Assembly: GCA_017527905.1 (NCBI GenBank)
Contig: JAFXPK010000042.1
Location: 1-64,000, forward strand
Source of the DNA: Paludibacteraceae bacterium
GTDB lineage: Bacteria; Bacteroidota; Bacteroidia; Bacteroidales; Paludibacteraceae
Length of the DNA stretch: 64,000 nt
Direction of reading: 5' to 3'
Below are positions 1 to 7,915 of this stretch, piece after piece; positions within the stretch are counted from its first letter, which is position 1; each line of letters starts with the position of its first letter. A program made the translations under genes and the position numbers. The notes beneath the pieces are model-generated. The model was not told the DNA's origin, ran no database searches, and saw only the letters and a list, made by a program, of their open reading frames with translations.

Positions 1-2153
1 CCCGCACGGGTGATGGTGAAAGGCTCCGTGATGGAGTAGTTACGGCAAGCGTCGTCAAAATCCGCATTATTCGGATTATTCACAAACTCATCCAACACAT
101 TCGGGGTGGCCACCACCACACGGAACTGCATCTTATCATCAGTATAATCCTTGGTATTAATCGTAAACTCGTTATGATCCTCCAAGCCTGATATATTGCG
201 CCACGTATTGCCCATATCACCGCTGTACTGGAACAAGAACTTATGGTTGCCGCCGAAGAAATTTTTCAACAAATCGCTCTCTGGGGCATCGATCACGAAC
301 TCCATATCCGAACAGATGGTGGAATCCTTCGCGAAAGTGGCGATATCGGAGTAAGCCTCCAAGGAAGGCGGAGAGCAGACCATGAACTTGATATCATCAA
401 GGATGAGGTCGTTACCACTATTCCAATAACTAGTATTATGAGGATCTTGCGATCCGTTTGTACTCAGCACTTGCAATTTCACGCTACGAGTTCCCGAGCC
501 ACCCAACATGAATTCTCCCTTTACTTGTTCCCAACCACCACTCATAGAGGCCTGCACATCTGCCACCTCGTGCAAAACAGTTCCATCAGAATCAATAACC
601 CTAATGGTAATAATAGGAGGGTAATCCGTTTTACCTGCAGACAAATTAGCGAAATAAGTCTCGTAAAACACTGTTTTTCCCGTACATATGTCAGGGAATT
701 CAGCTTCAAACACAAGACCCCTATATTCGAAATCCACATTAATAGCCAAGGCTGCCGAATTTGCCTCACCCGTGATTTTTGAAGTGTGGTCAGAACTTAC
801 ACCCATCATCCAATTCGCATACAAAGTCACGTTATTCGAAGGATCTTCTCCAGGGTACTGATATCCATTTGGCGTCGGAATCACGATAGCATAATATCCA
901 TCATCCACTTTACCAGGGCCTTTCCCGCTTTTACATTCCGTACATTTGGTTTTACCATCATCAAATATATGGCCTGGCAAATCATACGAAACATCCGCCC
1001 AGTAATCAGGCCAACTAGCTGGTGTATTTGTGACATTTCCATCCTTATCCACATAGGTATGCTTTCCCGTGAAACGGCCAAAAGTCTCCCAAAGCAACGT
1101 ACGACGAGAAGCAGCCTGTGTAACTTCATTACCATTCTCATCCGTGAACGTCTCTTCACAACACTTAATAGCCTTCACCGACAACACATTAGATGGATCA
1201 CCATCCACAATGCATTGGAAAACCTCATCCTGTTGCATCTCATACAACAGACTTTTAGAGGATCCTATGGTCTCCCAAGAATTTGCTCCTGATTGCCGTT
1301 GCCAAACATACTTTGAAGCATTGTAATCCTTATCCAGCGTCAACAAAGTTTGCTCCCCCTTGCAGGCTTCATCCTCCCCATGACTAGAACGGATAATTGG
1401 ATCAAACTTACCTTCGACCTTAATACTGGAGATTCCAAGCGCATATCCTGCCAACATACCATAATAAGGGGTCTTTAATATTACACAGAAATCCCTTTTG
1501 GGCGCTTTGGCAGTCATTGTCACCTTATGTTTCTTTCCAGGTGTCAACTCCACGCTACCTTGACTATCAGTCATACGAGCTCCGTCCAAAGTATATGTGC
1601 GAACAACTTGATTATCATTTGAAAAAGCATCAATATCAAACATATAATGCAAGTTAGGTTCACTATTTGGCGCCGGAGTATTCAACATATAACACTCAAT
1701 CGTAATAGTGAATTCCTCACCTGGTTTCAATCCGCTAACACAATATTCAAAAAAAGTTTTATTTTTACCACTATCCTTTTCCACATCATCTCCACACTGC
1801 ATAACGAACATAGGTTCGTCAACATCCAAATACTTAGGATTCAATATTCCCGGATTATTCACTACGCTATATATGTGGGCTATAGCTCCCGTGGTTTTTC
1901 TATAGTGGCTACCATCAGGCTCATACTCCGCAGTCGTAGCAAGACGATTTCCTGATGTACCACCCTGCTTCACCGAATTCAAATCCCAAGGGACAGAATC
2001 GCCAGAATTTACATATGGCTCAAAATCCGTACTCGCTATCACCGCGGCGGAGGCTGAACCCAACAACGAAGCGCAAACCCACAGCACCAATGTCGCAATA
2101 GGTCTGCAATATTGATATAACTTTATAGTTTTCATAACGTTACAAGTTTTCAT
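1..2153 (-). CDS. Large secreted protein, N-terminal part (cut by left window edge)
   Basis: An uninterrupted minus-strand reading frame runs from an ATG at 2153 to the left edge, about 717 codons, with no stop. It starts with a signal peptide: a basic stretch, then a hydrophobic core (ATLVLWVCASLLGSASA). An in-frame ATG at 2135 gives a more typical signal peptide and may be the true start. The mature part is rich in Asp, Asn, Gly and Cys. An Ig-like block near residues 270-330 (VWQRQSG, then a C-terminal Cys pair) resembles the W-x-G-x-W block near the N-terminus of the giant protein at 36496-43248, so the two may be distant paralogues. No catalytic motif is visible. Such proteins in T9SS-bearing Bacteroidota are usually exported and surface-attached; the C-terminal signal that would prove it lies outside the window. 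Function unknown. Confidence 0.75.
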   Translation of the reverse strand, partial: MKTCNVMKTIKLYQYCRPIATLVLWVCASLLGSASAAVIASTDFEPYVNSGDSVPWDLNSVKQGGTSGNRLATTAEYEPDGSHYRKTTGAIAHIYSVVNNPGILNPKYLDVDEPMFVMQCGDDVEKDSGKNKTFFEYCVSGLKPGEEFTITIECYMLNTPAPNSEPNLHYMFDIDAFSNDNQVVRTYTLDGARMTDSQGSVELTPGKKHKVTMTAKAPKRDFCVILKTPYYGMLAGYALGISSIKVEGKFDPIIRSSHGEDEACKGEQTLLTLDKDYNASKYVWQRQSGANSWETIGSSKSLLYEMQQDEVFQCIVDGDPSNVLSVKAIKCCEETFTDENGNEVTQAASRRTLLWETFGRFTGKHTYVDKDGNVTNTPASWPDYWADVSYDLPGHIFDDGKTKCTECKSGKGPGKVDDGYYAIVIPTPNGYQYPGEDPSNNVTLYANWMMGVSSDHTSKITGEANSAALAINVDFEYRGLVFEAEFPDICTGKTVFYETYFANLSAGKTDYPPIITIRVIDSDGTVLHEVADVQASMSGGWEQVKGEFMLGGSGTRSVKLQVLSTNGSQDPHNTSYWNSGNDLILDDIKFMVCSPPSLEAYSDIATFAKDSTICSDMEFVIDAPESDLLKNFFGGNHKFLFQYSGDMGNTWRNISGLEDHNEFTINTKDYTDDKMQFRVVVATPNVLDEFVNNPNNADFDDACRNYSITEPFTITRA

Positions 2154-2282
2154 ACTTAAAAATTATTCCCTATTATCTCATATATACTTAGCCATACCCA
2201 TACAAAGATATAAAATTAATCCGAAAAAAGAAACATTTACACTACAATCAAACAGACACCCGGGGATCAGCCGGGAACGTGT

Positions 2283-2663
2283 TCATTTGCGGAAGACGAA
2301 ATAGACCGCCAACACCAGACAAACGAACGCCGCCGCATGGTTCCAATGGAACGATTCACCCTTGAAGACAAGCGTCACAATGCAAGTGAAGACACAGATG
2401 GAGATCACCTCCTGCAACACCTTCAGCTGCATCAAGGAGAAAGGGCCACCCATGATTTGCGAACCGATGCGGTTGGCCGGAATCATGAAGGAATACTCCA
2501 ACAAGGCAATGCCCCAGCTGAAGAGGATAATAAGAATCAGCGGCCAATCCGTCGAGATCTTCATCTCCTGCAACTTCAGATTACCATACCATGCGAAGGT
2601 CATAAAAACGTTCGACACCACCAGCATAAGGATGGTCAATAAACCTCTAGTACCCATTTCCAT
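2283..2663 (-). CDS. DUF486 family small membrane protein (DMT-like)
   Basis: A 126-residue protein made almost entirely of four hydrophobic segments (about residues 6-26, 40-60, 75-100 and 105-125), with the family-like stretches TFAWYGNL and SYSFMIPANRIG-like ALLEYSFMIPANRIG. This fits the DUF486 family, which belongs to the drug/metabolite transporter clan; its substrate is unknown. It acts in the inner membrane. The ATG at 2663 is used here; a second ATG two codons later is equally possible. It is monocistronic: an exact TAnnTTTG box lies 18 bases upstream and the neighbour downstream (1-2153) has its own leader. Length is typical of the family. Assignment is by residue pattern, not by search. 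Confidence 0.8.
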   Translation of the reverse strand: MEMGTRGLLTILMLVVSNVFMTFAWYGNLKLQEMKISTDWPLILIILFSWGIALLEYSFMIPANRIGSQIMGGPFSLMQLKVLQEVISICVFTCIVTLVFKGESFHWNHAAAFVCLVLAVYFVFRK

Positions 2664-2680
2664 CGATTCTAAATCCGCGA

Positions 2681-2714
2681 CAAAAGTACATAAAAATTAC
2701 AGGTAAGTTCCAAA
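2681..2714 (-). promoter_or_regulatory. Bacteroidota-type promoter for the DUF486 gene
   Basis: On the minus strand a TTTG (2714-2711) is followed 22 bases later by TACTTTTG (2688-2681), an exact match to the TAnnTTTG -7 consensus. The start codon at 2663 follows 17 bases after the box, so the leader is very short. Confidence 0.6.
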
Positions 2715-2800
2715 GATTCACTTTTTTATTAATCAAGCAATGCTATTTGCCTGAAAATCAATCTTTAGAACCTACCCGCAATTCCGTCTGCGACGTGCCT

Positions 2801-5596
2801 CTATTTACTTGCGACCGCCGGTGCGATTCCGCTCGAGCAACCGCACTTGTTCTCCTCCACGTTTGTCTTCGTAAACCGGACACCCATCATCGGGCCGAAC
2901 ATGACAAGATGGGCGATGTCCGCTTCATTCTTCCACATGTAATTGATATTACTTTCACCCCTCTTTTGAAGGGTGGAATTCCTGAAATCGACTTTCCAGC
3001 AACTGAAAAGAGGCTCGTTTCCTATCCCGTCCCGCACCAATATCGTCACATCCGTTACATTTTTCTTGTTCCTATGCACGACAGCCTCAGCGTCGTCTTT
3101 AAGGAAGATTGAGGTGACGCGCTGTTCGTCATCCAAGAATGTCGTCTTTTCGGTAAACCCGCTCGCTTTCAGGAATTTTTCAATTTCCTGGGTATTTTCT
3201 TGGTTGAGTTTCAAAGAGTAGAACGTGGTTGAATCGGAAGAGCCCATAAGGACACTCCAGGCTGTCCTGAAAAAGTATTTGGAGACATAGTTGGAGCGCA
3301 TTTCATCGTCAACATCCTTGTTTATGACATCAGCAGATCCATACATGTAGATTTCCCCGTCATCCTGGCCGTCCCCGAACATCTCACTGTCCGGGATGAA
3401 GGTGTAAATGTTATCCGCCTCCGGCCAAACGATTCTGCTGCCTCTTACCACATTCATCTTATCGGTAAGCAGATAGACAGTGAGTCGATGTTGCTTCCCG
3501 TACAACGGGGCACTCTCGTTTTCCAATATCAGCATTCCGCCATAGTCGGGGCTCTTGTACCAGACCTGATACTTGCGGGACATCTCGCCTTTCTTTTGGA
3601 ACATTTCCGTGTATTTATCCTTTTTCGTGTTGAACTTCACGGTCCGGTCTCCAATAAGCGCATAGATGCAGTTCTTTTCCAGTTTTTCGCCGGAACAGAC
3701 CGAGATCTCCCCGAGGTCATTTACATACTCCTTCAAGTCCACCTTTTTCGTGAACATTTTTCCGTTGCAGTCGATTTTAACCTTCACGCTGACGTCTTTC
3801 ATGTTTACCGGCATCTCAATGTCAAAGCGGCCGTATTTAGCGGATTGGGAAAATACCTTTTTGTCTTTTCCATGGCCTGACACGACGGATATGTTTGCCC
3901 TGGACGGACCGCACCTGTTGAAGACGGATCCTGACACGGAAACGCCTGACGGCACATAAATATCAGGCATATATTGCCACCTTTTTTTGTCCACCTCCTT
4001 ATATACCCTATTTGATTCCTCCCCGAATCCATCGTCGGCTTTGACATATACGGTGACATCCTTCGTGTCGTTGGAGACACTGAAGACATATCCGTTCCCA
4101 TAGGAATGCTGGTTTTGTATCACATACTCTTTCTGTCCGATGACAGCAGTGATCGGGATCGGTTTCCTGAAAGATTTGCCATTGGTGCCATATAGATTTC
4201 CGCATATACGTATAGGTCGTTCTATCATGAAGTCATAGCTTTTATCGCCGCTTATCTCCCATGGGTTTCCGAACACATATTTTTTACACTCCACACGCCT
4301 ATTGATCGCCGTGGATTCATCATCCACGAATAGAGAGAAAGGACCTTCGACACTATAGTAGAAACTATATTCTCCCCGCCGATTCGTCACGGTAGATATA
4401 TTCTCTGTACGTACGACAACGCCACCCATCGGACTGTCCTCCTCATCCGTAACCTTTCCATGAAGGCAAGGCACGGTCGGGAGGACGATGTTCTGCGTAT
4501 AAGTGGTTTCTCCTCCAAGTTCTCCGACATTGTAAATAGGGACATTTACGCAATCGCCATAGTCTTCCGGCCTTACCGTCACAAAGACGGGAGTGTATTC
4601 CGGCACAAAAGTCCAGTAATAACCTGCGCTGTCAGACCACGCATATGTCTGGGAGATCGTCACCCTCACAGAAGGCAATGGCTTCCCGTCCTTATTCGTC
4701 ACACGGCCCCTGATGGTCGCCCGGGTTCTCGGATTGTCAAGATTATGCCAAGAGAAATGCTTAACATTTCCCACATAGGAATTGCCATTTTTCGTGGCTA
4801 TGCCTTCCTCGATCCAAGTGCCTTTCTCCTCGTCGAAATACCAAAGAGGGATTTTGTCGTATTTCTGATTCTCCGTGAAACCATCAGGGAAGGGGAAGGT
4901 GAGCGTGCTTTCCGCACCTTCTCTCAGTTGGAGTTTCTGGCCAACGGAATCCTTCATCGTCACCTCGACCATGCCATATGACACGAGGATGACCGACTTT
5001 CCATCAGCAGTCACTCCACTCATGTCTCCGCCAGGCATCTCCTTGGCGAATCTATCCGAGTTGGGGTTCAAATAGTATACGCTGGCAAATACGGAACCAT
5101 TGAAATCCCTTCCGTCTTTCTCGTAGACCATAGAGTTGGCGGGAACCGTGATTTTCATGCCACCCACTTCGATCGTCGTGCCTTGGCTATTATAGAAACG
5201 AGAGACTTCCGATACTCCCTCCTTGCTGTCCTGCGCCATCATGACAGCATCGATTCGGGCTTCCCCGTCGAAGATATCCGACGTGCGGACCACAGAGAAG
5301 AACTCACGGAGTTCGAACTTCACCACGCATCTTCCATTCACGACACGACACTTATCGAGCGAATAGGCTCCGCTCCCGTCCGTGAACACGGTGTCCTCGC
5401 CGCTCGTGACCAGCACATTGTCCAATGCGTTACCGTCCGCATCACAGACAATGCCATAGACATGCGTGTTGGAGACAGAGTCCGCACACGTATAGTCACC
5501 ACAATTCTTCAGGTTTTCTTTGGAATTATCGCAACCACCAAGCAACACAAGGAATGCCGCGATTGCTCCGAATGCCAGTTTTTTAATGTTTTCCAT
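2801..5596 (-). CDS. Large lipoprotein with repeated carboxypeptidase-regulatory-like domains
   Basis: A 931-residue protein with a lipoprotein signal peptide: the lipobox LGGC places the lipidated Cys at residue 22. Several beta-sandwich segments of the carboxypeptidase regulatory-like type follow, each with the pattern G-x-V-x-(D/N)-x-x-G-x-(P/L)-x-x-x-V ... D-x-x-G-x-Y, near residues 48-85, 293-330 and 377-415, with two weaker ones near 460 and 550. The last 300 residues are not recognised and end in a Cys-rich tail (NKCGCSS). Cell location is an envelope membrane, possibly the outer surface. It is the last gene of an operon (gap 36 bases) after two BspA-type repeat proteins, suggesting a shared surface role such as binding. 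No enzyme motif is visible. Similar domains occur in many SusC-type and adhesin proteins, but no plug or barrel is present here. Confidence 0.7.
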   Translation of the reverse strand: MENIKKLAFGAIAAFLVLLGGCDNSKENLKNCGDYTCADSVSNTHVYGIVCDADGNALDNVLVTSGEDTVFTDGSGAYSLDKCRVVNGRCVVKFELREFFSVVRTSDIFDGEARIDAVMMAQDSKEGVSEVSRFYNSQGTTIEVGGMKITVPANSMVYEKDGRDFNGSVFASVYYLNPNSDRFAKEMPGGDMSGVTADGKSVILVSYGMVEVTMKDSVGQKLQLREGAESTLTFPFPDGFTENQKYDKIPLWYFDEEKGTWIEEGIATKNGNSYVGNVKHFSWHNLDNPRTRATIRGRVTNKDGKPLPSVRVTISQTYAWSDSAGYYWTFVPEYTPVFVTVRPEDYGDCVNVPIYNVGELGGETTYTQNIVLPTVPCLHGKVTDEEDSPMGGVVVRTENISTVTNRRGEYSFYYSVEGPFSLFVDDESTAINRRVECKKYVFGNPWEISGDKSYDFMIERPIRICGNLYGTNGKSFRKPIPITAVIGQKEYVIQNQHSYGNGYVFSVSNDTKDVTVYVKADDGFGEESNRVYKEVDKKRWQYMPDIYVPSGVSVSGSVFNRCGPSRANISVVSGHGKDKKVFSQSAKYGRFDIEMPVNMKDVSVKVKIDCNGKMFTKKVDLKEYVNDLGEISVCSGEKLEKNCIYALIGDRTVKFNTKKDKYTEMFQKKGEMSRKYQVWYKSPDYGGMLILENESAPLYGKQHRLTVYLLTDKMNVVRGSRIVWPEADNIYTFIPDSEMFGDGQDDGEIYMYGSADVINKDVDDEMRSNYVSKYFFRTAWSVLMGSSDSTTFYSLKLNQENTQEIEKFLKASGFTEKTTFLDDEQRVTSIFLKDDAEAVVHRNKKNVTDVTILVRDGIGNEPLFSCWKVDFRNSTLQKRGESNINYMWKNEADIAHLVMFGPMMGVRFTKTNVEENKCGCSSGIAPAVASK

Positions 5597-5632
5597 AAGA
5601 TTCCCTCTTTTTAAAAGTTATTATTCAGTTAT

Positions 5633-6727
5633 TTAGAAGCCAAAGGCCCTTTTCAAGTCATCCACTTTCTTATTGAGATTGTGTTCCCGTTCTTTCGCCT
5701 CGTTCTCCTCCTTCACCTCCTCCTTCGGGCGCACCTGCAATCCGAAAGGATCCCTTCCGGAACTATCCAACAAACTCTCTACGTTTGTGATAGGCTTCCC
5801 ATCCAAGGTGAAATATGAGTATTTTTCTCCTTTTTTACATCTAAACAATATTCCATTTGTCGCGAATTCGTCATACGTATCCTTTTGGTTTGTGTAAGGA
5901 TTCTTACACACGAACTCGAGAGGAGGCATCATATCGATGTCCGTTCCGTCCTTCTCGAATCTTCTATAAGACTTGTATTTACAAACGATTTCGGGAGCTT
6001 TCCCTTTGCCGCCCGTATAAAAAGTCGGAAAAGAGTATTCCTCCAAGGAGGATGTCCTATTAGACTTGTAGTTGTCCGTTTGGGCAAAGAGAGTCCGCCA
6101 AGAATTCCGGAGCCATCTCTTGTATATATTAACGCCTATCGTATAGAGCACCCGTTTGTCCAAGCTAGGGGGGATCAGATTCCTATCTTCATGAAGCACA
6201 TAGAAATTCGGCAGGGCATCTTTGTTATCGAATGTCTTTTCGGTCAAAGGAAGGGGAGAAACATAGCTACCTACCCCCAATAGGAGCACATCCGATTTCA
6301 CGCCATCGAATATGTTGGCCATCATCCTCCTTACTGGCGGCACGACCAATACCCCATCGGTGATTTCCAGATCGCGGAACGCACCATTGCCAATAAACCT
6401 TAGCCCATACGGAATGACAAGGCCTTTCAGCCTAGCGCCAGCGAAAGCATTTGCCCCGATACCCAAGACCCTGTACTCCGCCATCACCGTCGTGTCTTTC
6501 CAGCAGTAAGACGAGGGATAGATGACAACGGGTGGAATCGTCACGAAACTATCCTTGACAGTGACCCCACTCACATATACTTCACCCAGATTCAAGCCGC
6601 CCTGGAATCTCCCTTCAGAAGCTATAACATAGATCAATCCGTCTTTTTCGAAGGAGCCACCTCTTTGGTCTGCAGACGCAGGGAAGCTAAAGAGAAGCAT
6701 GAATAATATGACCACCACATTCCTCAT
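5633..6727 (-). CDS. BspA-type leucine-rich repeat secreted protein
   Basis: A 364-residue protein with an N-terminal signal peptide (VVILFMLLFSFPASADQ). Residues about 75-150 carry LRR_5-type repeats of the BspA class, seen as the pattern I-G-x-x-A-F-x-x-x-x-L-x-x-L-x-I-P ... I-G-x-G-A-F. The C-terminal third is charged and ends in a predicted helix (EVKEENEAKEREHNL). The start overlaps the stop of the preceding gene by four bases (ATGA), so the two are translationally coupled. It resembles that upstream gene throughout the N-terminal half, so they are tandem paralogues. BspA-like repeats mediate protein or host binding in several Bacteroidota and in trichomonads; here only the repeat class can be claimed. 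Confidence 0.75.
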   Translation of the reverse strand: MRNVVVILFMLLFSFPASADQRGGSFEKDGLIYVIASEGRFQGGLNLGEVYVSGVTVKDSFVTIPPVVIYPSSYCWKDTTVMAEYRVLGIGANAFAGARLKGLVIPYGLRFIGNGAFRDLEITDGVLVVPPVRRMMANIFDGVKSDVLLLGVGSYVSPLPLTEKTFDNKDALPNFYVLHEDRNLIPPSLDKRVLYTIGVNIYKRWLRNSWRTLFAQTDNYKSNRTSSLEEYSFPTFYTGGKGKAPEIVCKYKSYRRFEKDGTDIDMMPPLEFVCKNPYTNQKDTYDEFATNGILFRCKKGEKYSYFTLDGKPITNVESLLDSSGRDPFGLQVRPKEEVKEENEAKEREHNLNKKVDDLKRAFGF

Positions 6728-7713
6728 CTCTTCATCAGTTTACCATTCAACGTAAAACTCACCTCTCCCTCTTTGCCTATGAACTTGACATACCAACCCC
6801 TTTTCTGTGTAGCGTCCGCCACAGGAATAAAGTCCTGATAGTACACGACTTTCCGCCTTTTTTTCTTATTGACGACCGAATATTTGGATTGGCGATAATA
6901 ATCACGGGTAAGGGTTCCCCATGGGAATCCAAGGCCTTTCACATTCTCGGCGCCCGACACGATGACCAACCCGTCCTTGGCTTTCGAGAATGTCGTATAA
7001 TAAGATCTCATGCCAAGGTTATCCCCCCTGTCATTGAGGTCGTTCTTCAGAAAAGCATCATCATCATTGAACGCTTTGCGGATCCAATTCTTAAAGTTGT
7101 TTGACGTGGCACTGTAACAATCACCATACACCCGACAATACCTGATGTGGCTCAGCATCCGTGTGTTGATTTTCACTAACCCCTTGGGTTGGCTCTGGAC
7201 CAAAGAAGAGTCTTCCATCATTCGATAGAAAGCATTTCCCCAAGCGACCCTCTTGGATATGTCAAAAATCAGGTCGGCGTCAAGGTCATCGAAGACGCCT
7301 ACGCCAAAATTAGCAACATTGTGCACAACCAGAGCCCCGCTTCCCATCTTCAACTTAGCGAAGCAGCCATTCCCCACGAACTGTAGTTCAGGCAGCCATA
7401 TCCTATCGTGCTCATGCCCATAGAACAGGCTATCGGTAAGGCCCACAACCCTGAATCTGTTTACGGCAGGGGGAATGACAACGTCTCTGAGATTCTCGTC
7501 GACATGTATGACCATCGCCTCCCCCGAGCAATAAAACTTGTCGGGACCTTCTATGGTGTCGGGCGACTCCTTCTTGTCCACCACAAGATAGGAGACAAGG
7601 ATCTTGTAGGAGATGCCATCTTTTTCAATGACGTCCCCCACTGTACAATCATCGGCCATTAGCCTGAATGACAACACAAATGTGAATATGATCGCGAGAG
7701 CTATGCGCACCAT
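6724..7713 (-). CDS. BspA-type leucine-rich repeat secreted protein, paralogue of the next gene
   Basis: A 329-residue protein beginning with a signal peptide (MVRIALAIIFTFVLSF, cleavage near LMADD). The frame is open from a TTG at 7764, but the ATG at 7713 is preferred because the signal peptide starts there. Residues about 70-150 hold LRR_5/BspA-like units (YRVVGLTDSLF, LQFVGNGCFAKL, NFGVGVFDDL). The rest is not recognised; the C-terminus (VSFTLNGKLMKR) matches the middle of the downstream paralogue (YFTLDGKPIT), which has an additional tail. It is first in a three-gene operon with the paralogue (ATGA overlap) and the large lipoprotein. A -7 box lies at 7744-7751. Probable surface or periplasmic binding protein; ligand unknown. 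Confidence 0.7.
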   Translation of the reverse strand: MVRIALAIIFTFVLSFRLMADDCTVGDVIEKDGISYKILVSYLVVDKKESPDTIEGPDKFYCSGEAMVIHVDENLRDVVIPPAVNRFRVVGLTDSLFYGHEHDRIWLPELQFVGNGCFAKLKMGSGALVVHNVANFGVGVFDDLDADLIFDISKRVAWGNAFYRMMEDSSLVQSQPKGLVKINTRMLSHIRYCRVYGDCYSATSNNFKNWIRKAFNDDDAFLKNDLNDRGDNLGMRSYYTTFSKAKDGLVIVSGAENVKGLGFPWGTLTRDYYRQSKYSVVNKKKRRKVVYYQDFIPVADATQKRGWYVKFIGKEGEVSFTLNGKLMKR

Positions 7714-7743
7714 CTCCTTGCCTTTTTTTTTCGTTAAACAATA

Positions 7744-7751
7744 CAAATATA
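7744..7751 (-). promoter_or_regulatory. -7 box of the BspA-repeat/lipoprotein operon
   Basis: TATATTTG on the minus strand is an exact TAnnTTTG match, 30 bases before the ATG at 7713. No TTTG was found at the usual 19-21 base spacing (the nearest is only 10 bases upstream), so the -33 element is weak or unusual. Confidence 0.45.
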
Positions 7752-7790
7752 AAAAAATATTCAAATAATGAACACCCGTTCGGGAGGTTT

Positions 7791-7865
7791 TAGTTATTTA
7801 CTATTTAGCCATTTACTATTTAGCCATTTACTATCTAGCTATTTACTATCTAGCTATTCACTATT
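7791..7865. repeat. Five tandem 15-bp repeats between divergent promoters
   Basis: Five contiguous units of consensus TAGCTATTTACTATT begin at 7791, 7806, 7821, 7836 and 7851, differing only by C/T changes except for one A-independent T/C pair in the fifth unit. They fill most of the space between the divergent -7 boxes of the BspA operon (7744-7751) and the polymerase operon (7901-7908). The units are direct, not inverted, so they look like a minisatellite or an array of protein-binding sites rather than a single operator. Confidence 0.9.
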
Positions 7866-7900
7866 TACGAATCAGGCACCAGAAAATTCCAACCAATCCT

Positions 7901-7908
7901 TATCTTTG
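7901..7908 (+). promoter_or_regulatory. -7 box of the Y-family polymerase operon
   Basis: TATCTTTG is an exact TAnnTTTG match ending only 7 bases before the ATG at 7916. Transcription starting at the usual distance would give a nearly leaderless mRNA. No clear -33 TTTG is present; the 15-bp repeats lie just upstream and may replace it with activator sites. Confidence 0.55.
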
Positions 7909-7915
7909 CAACACT

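Noticed and set aside
243..1292. Plus-strand open frames opposite the left-edge gene
   Set aside because: The minus strand carries a continuous 717-codon frame with a signal peptide; the plus-strand frames have no recognisable features and are shadows.
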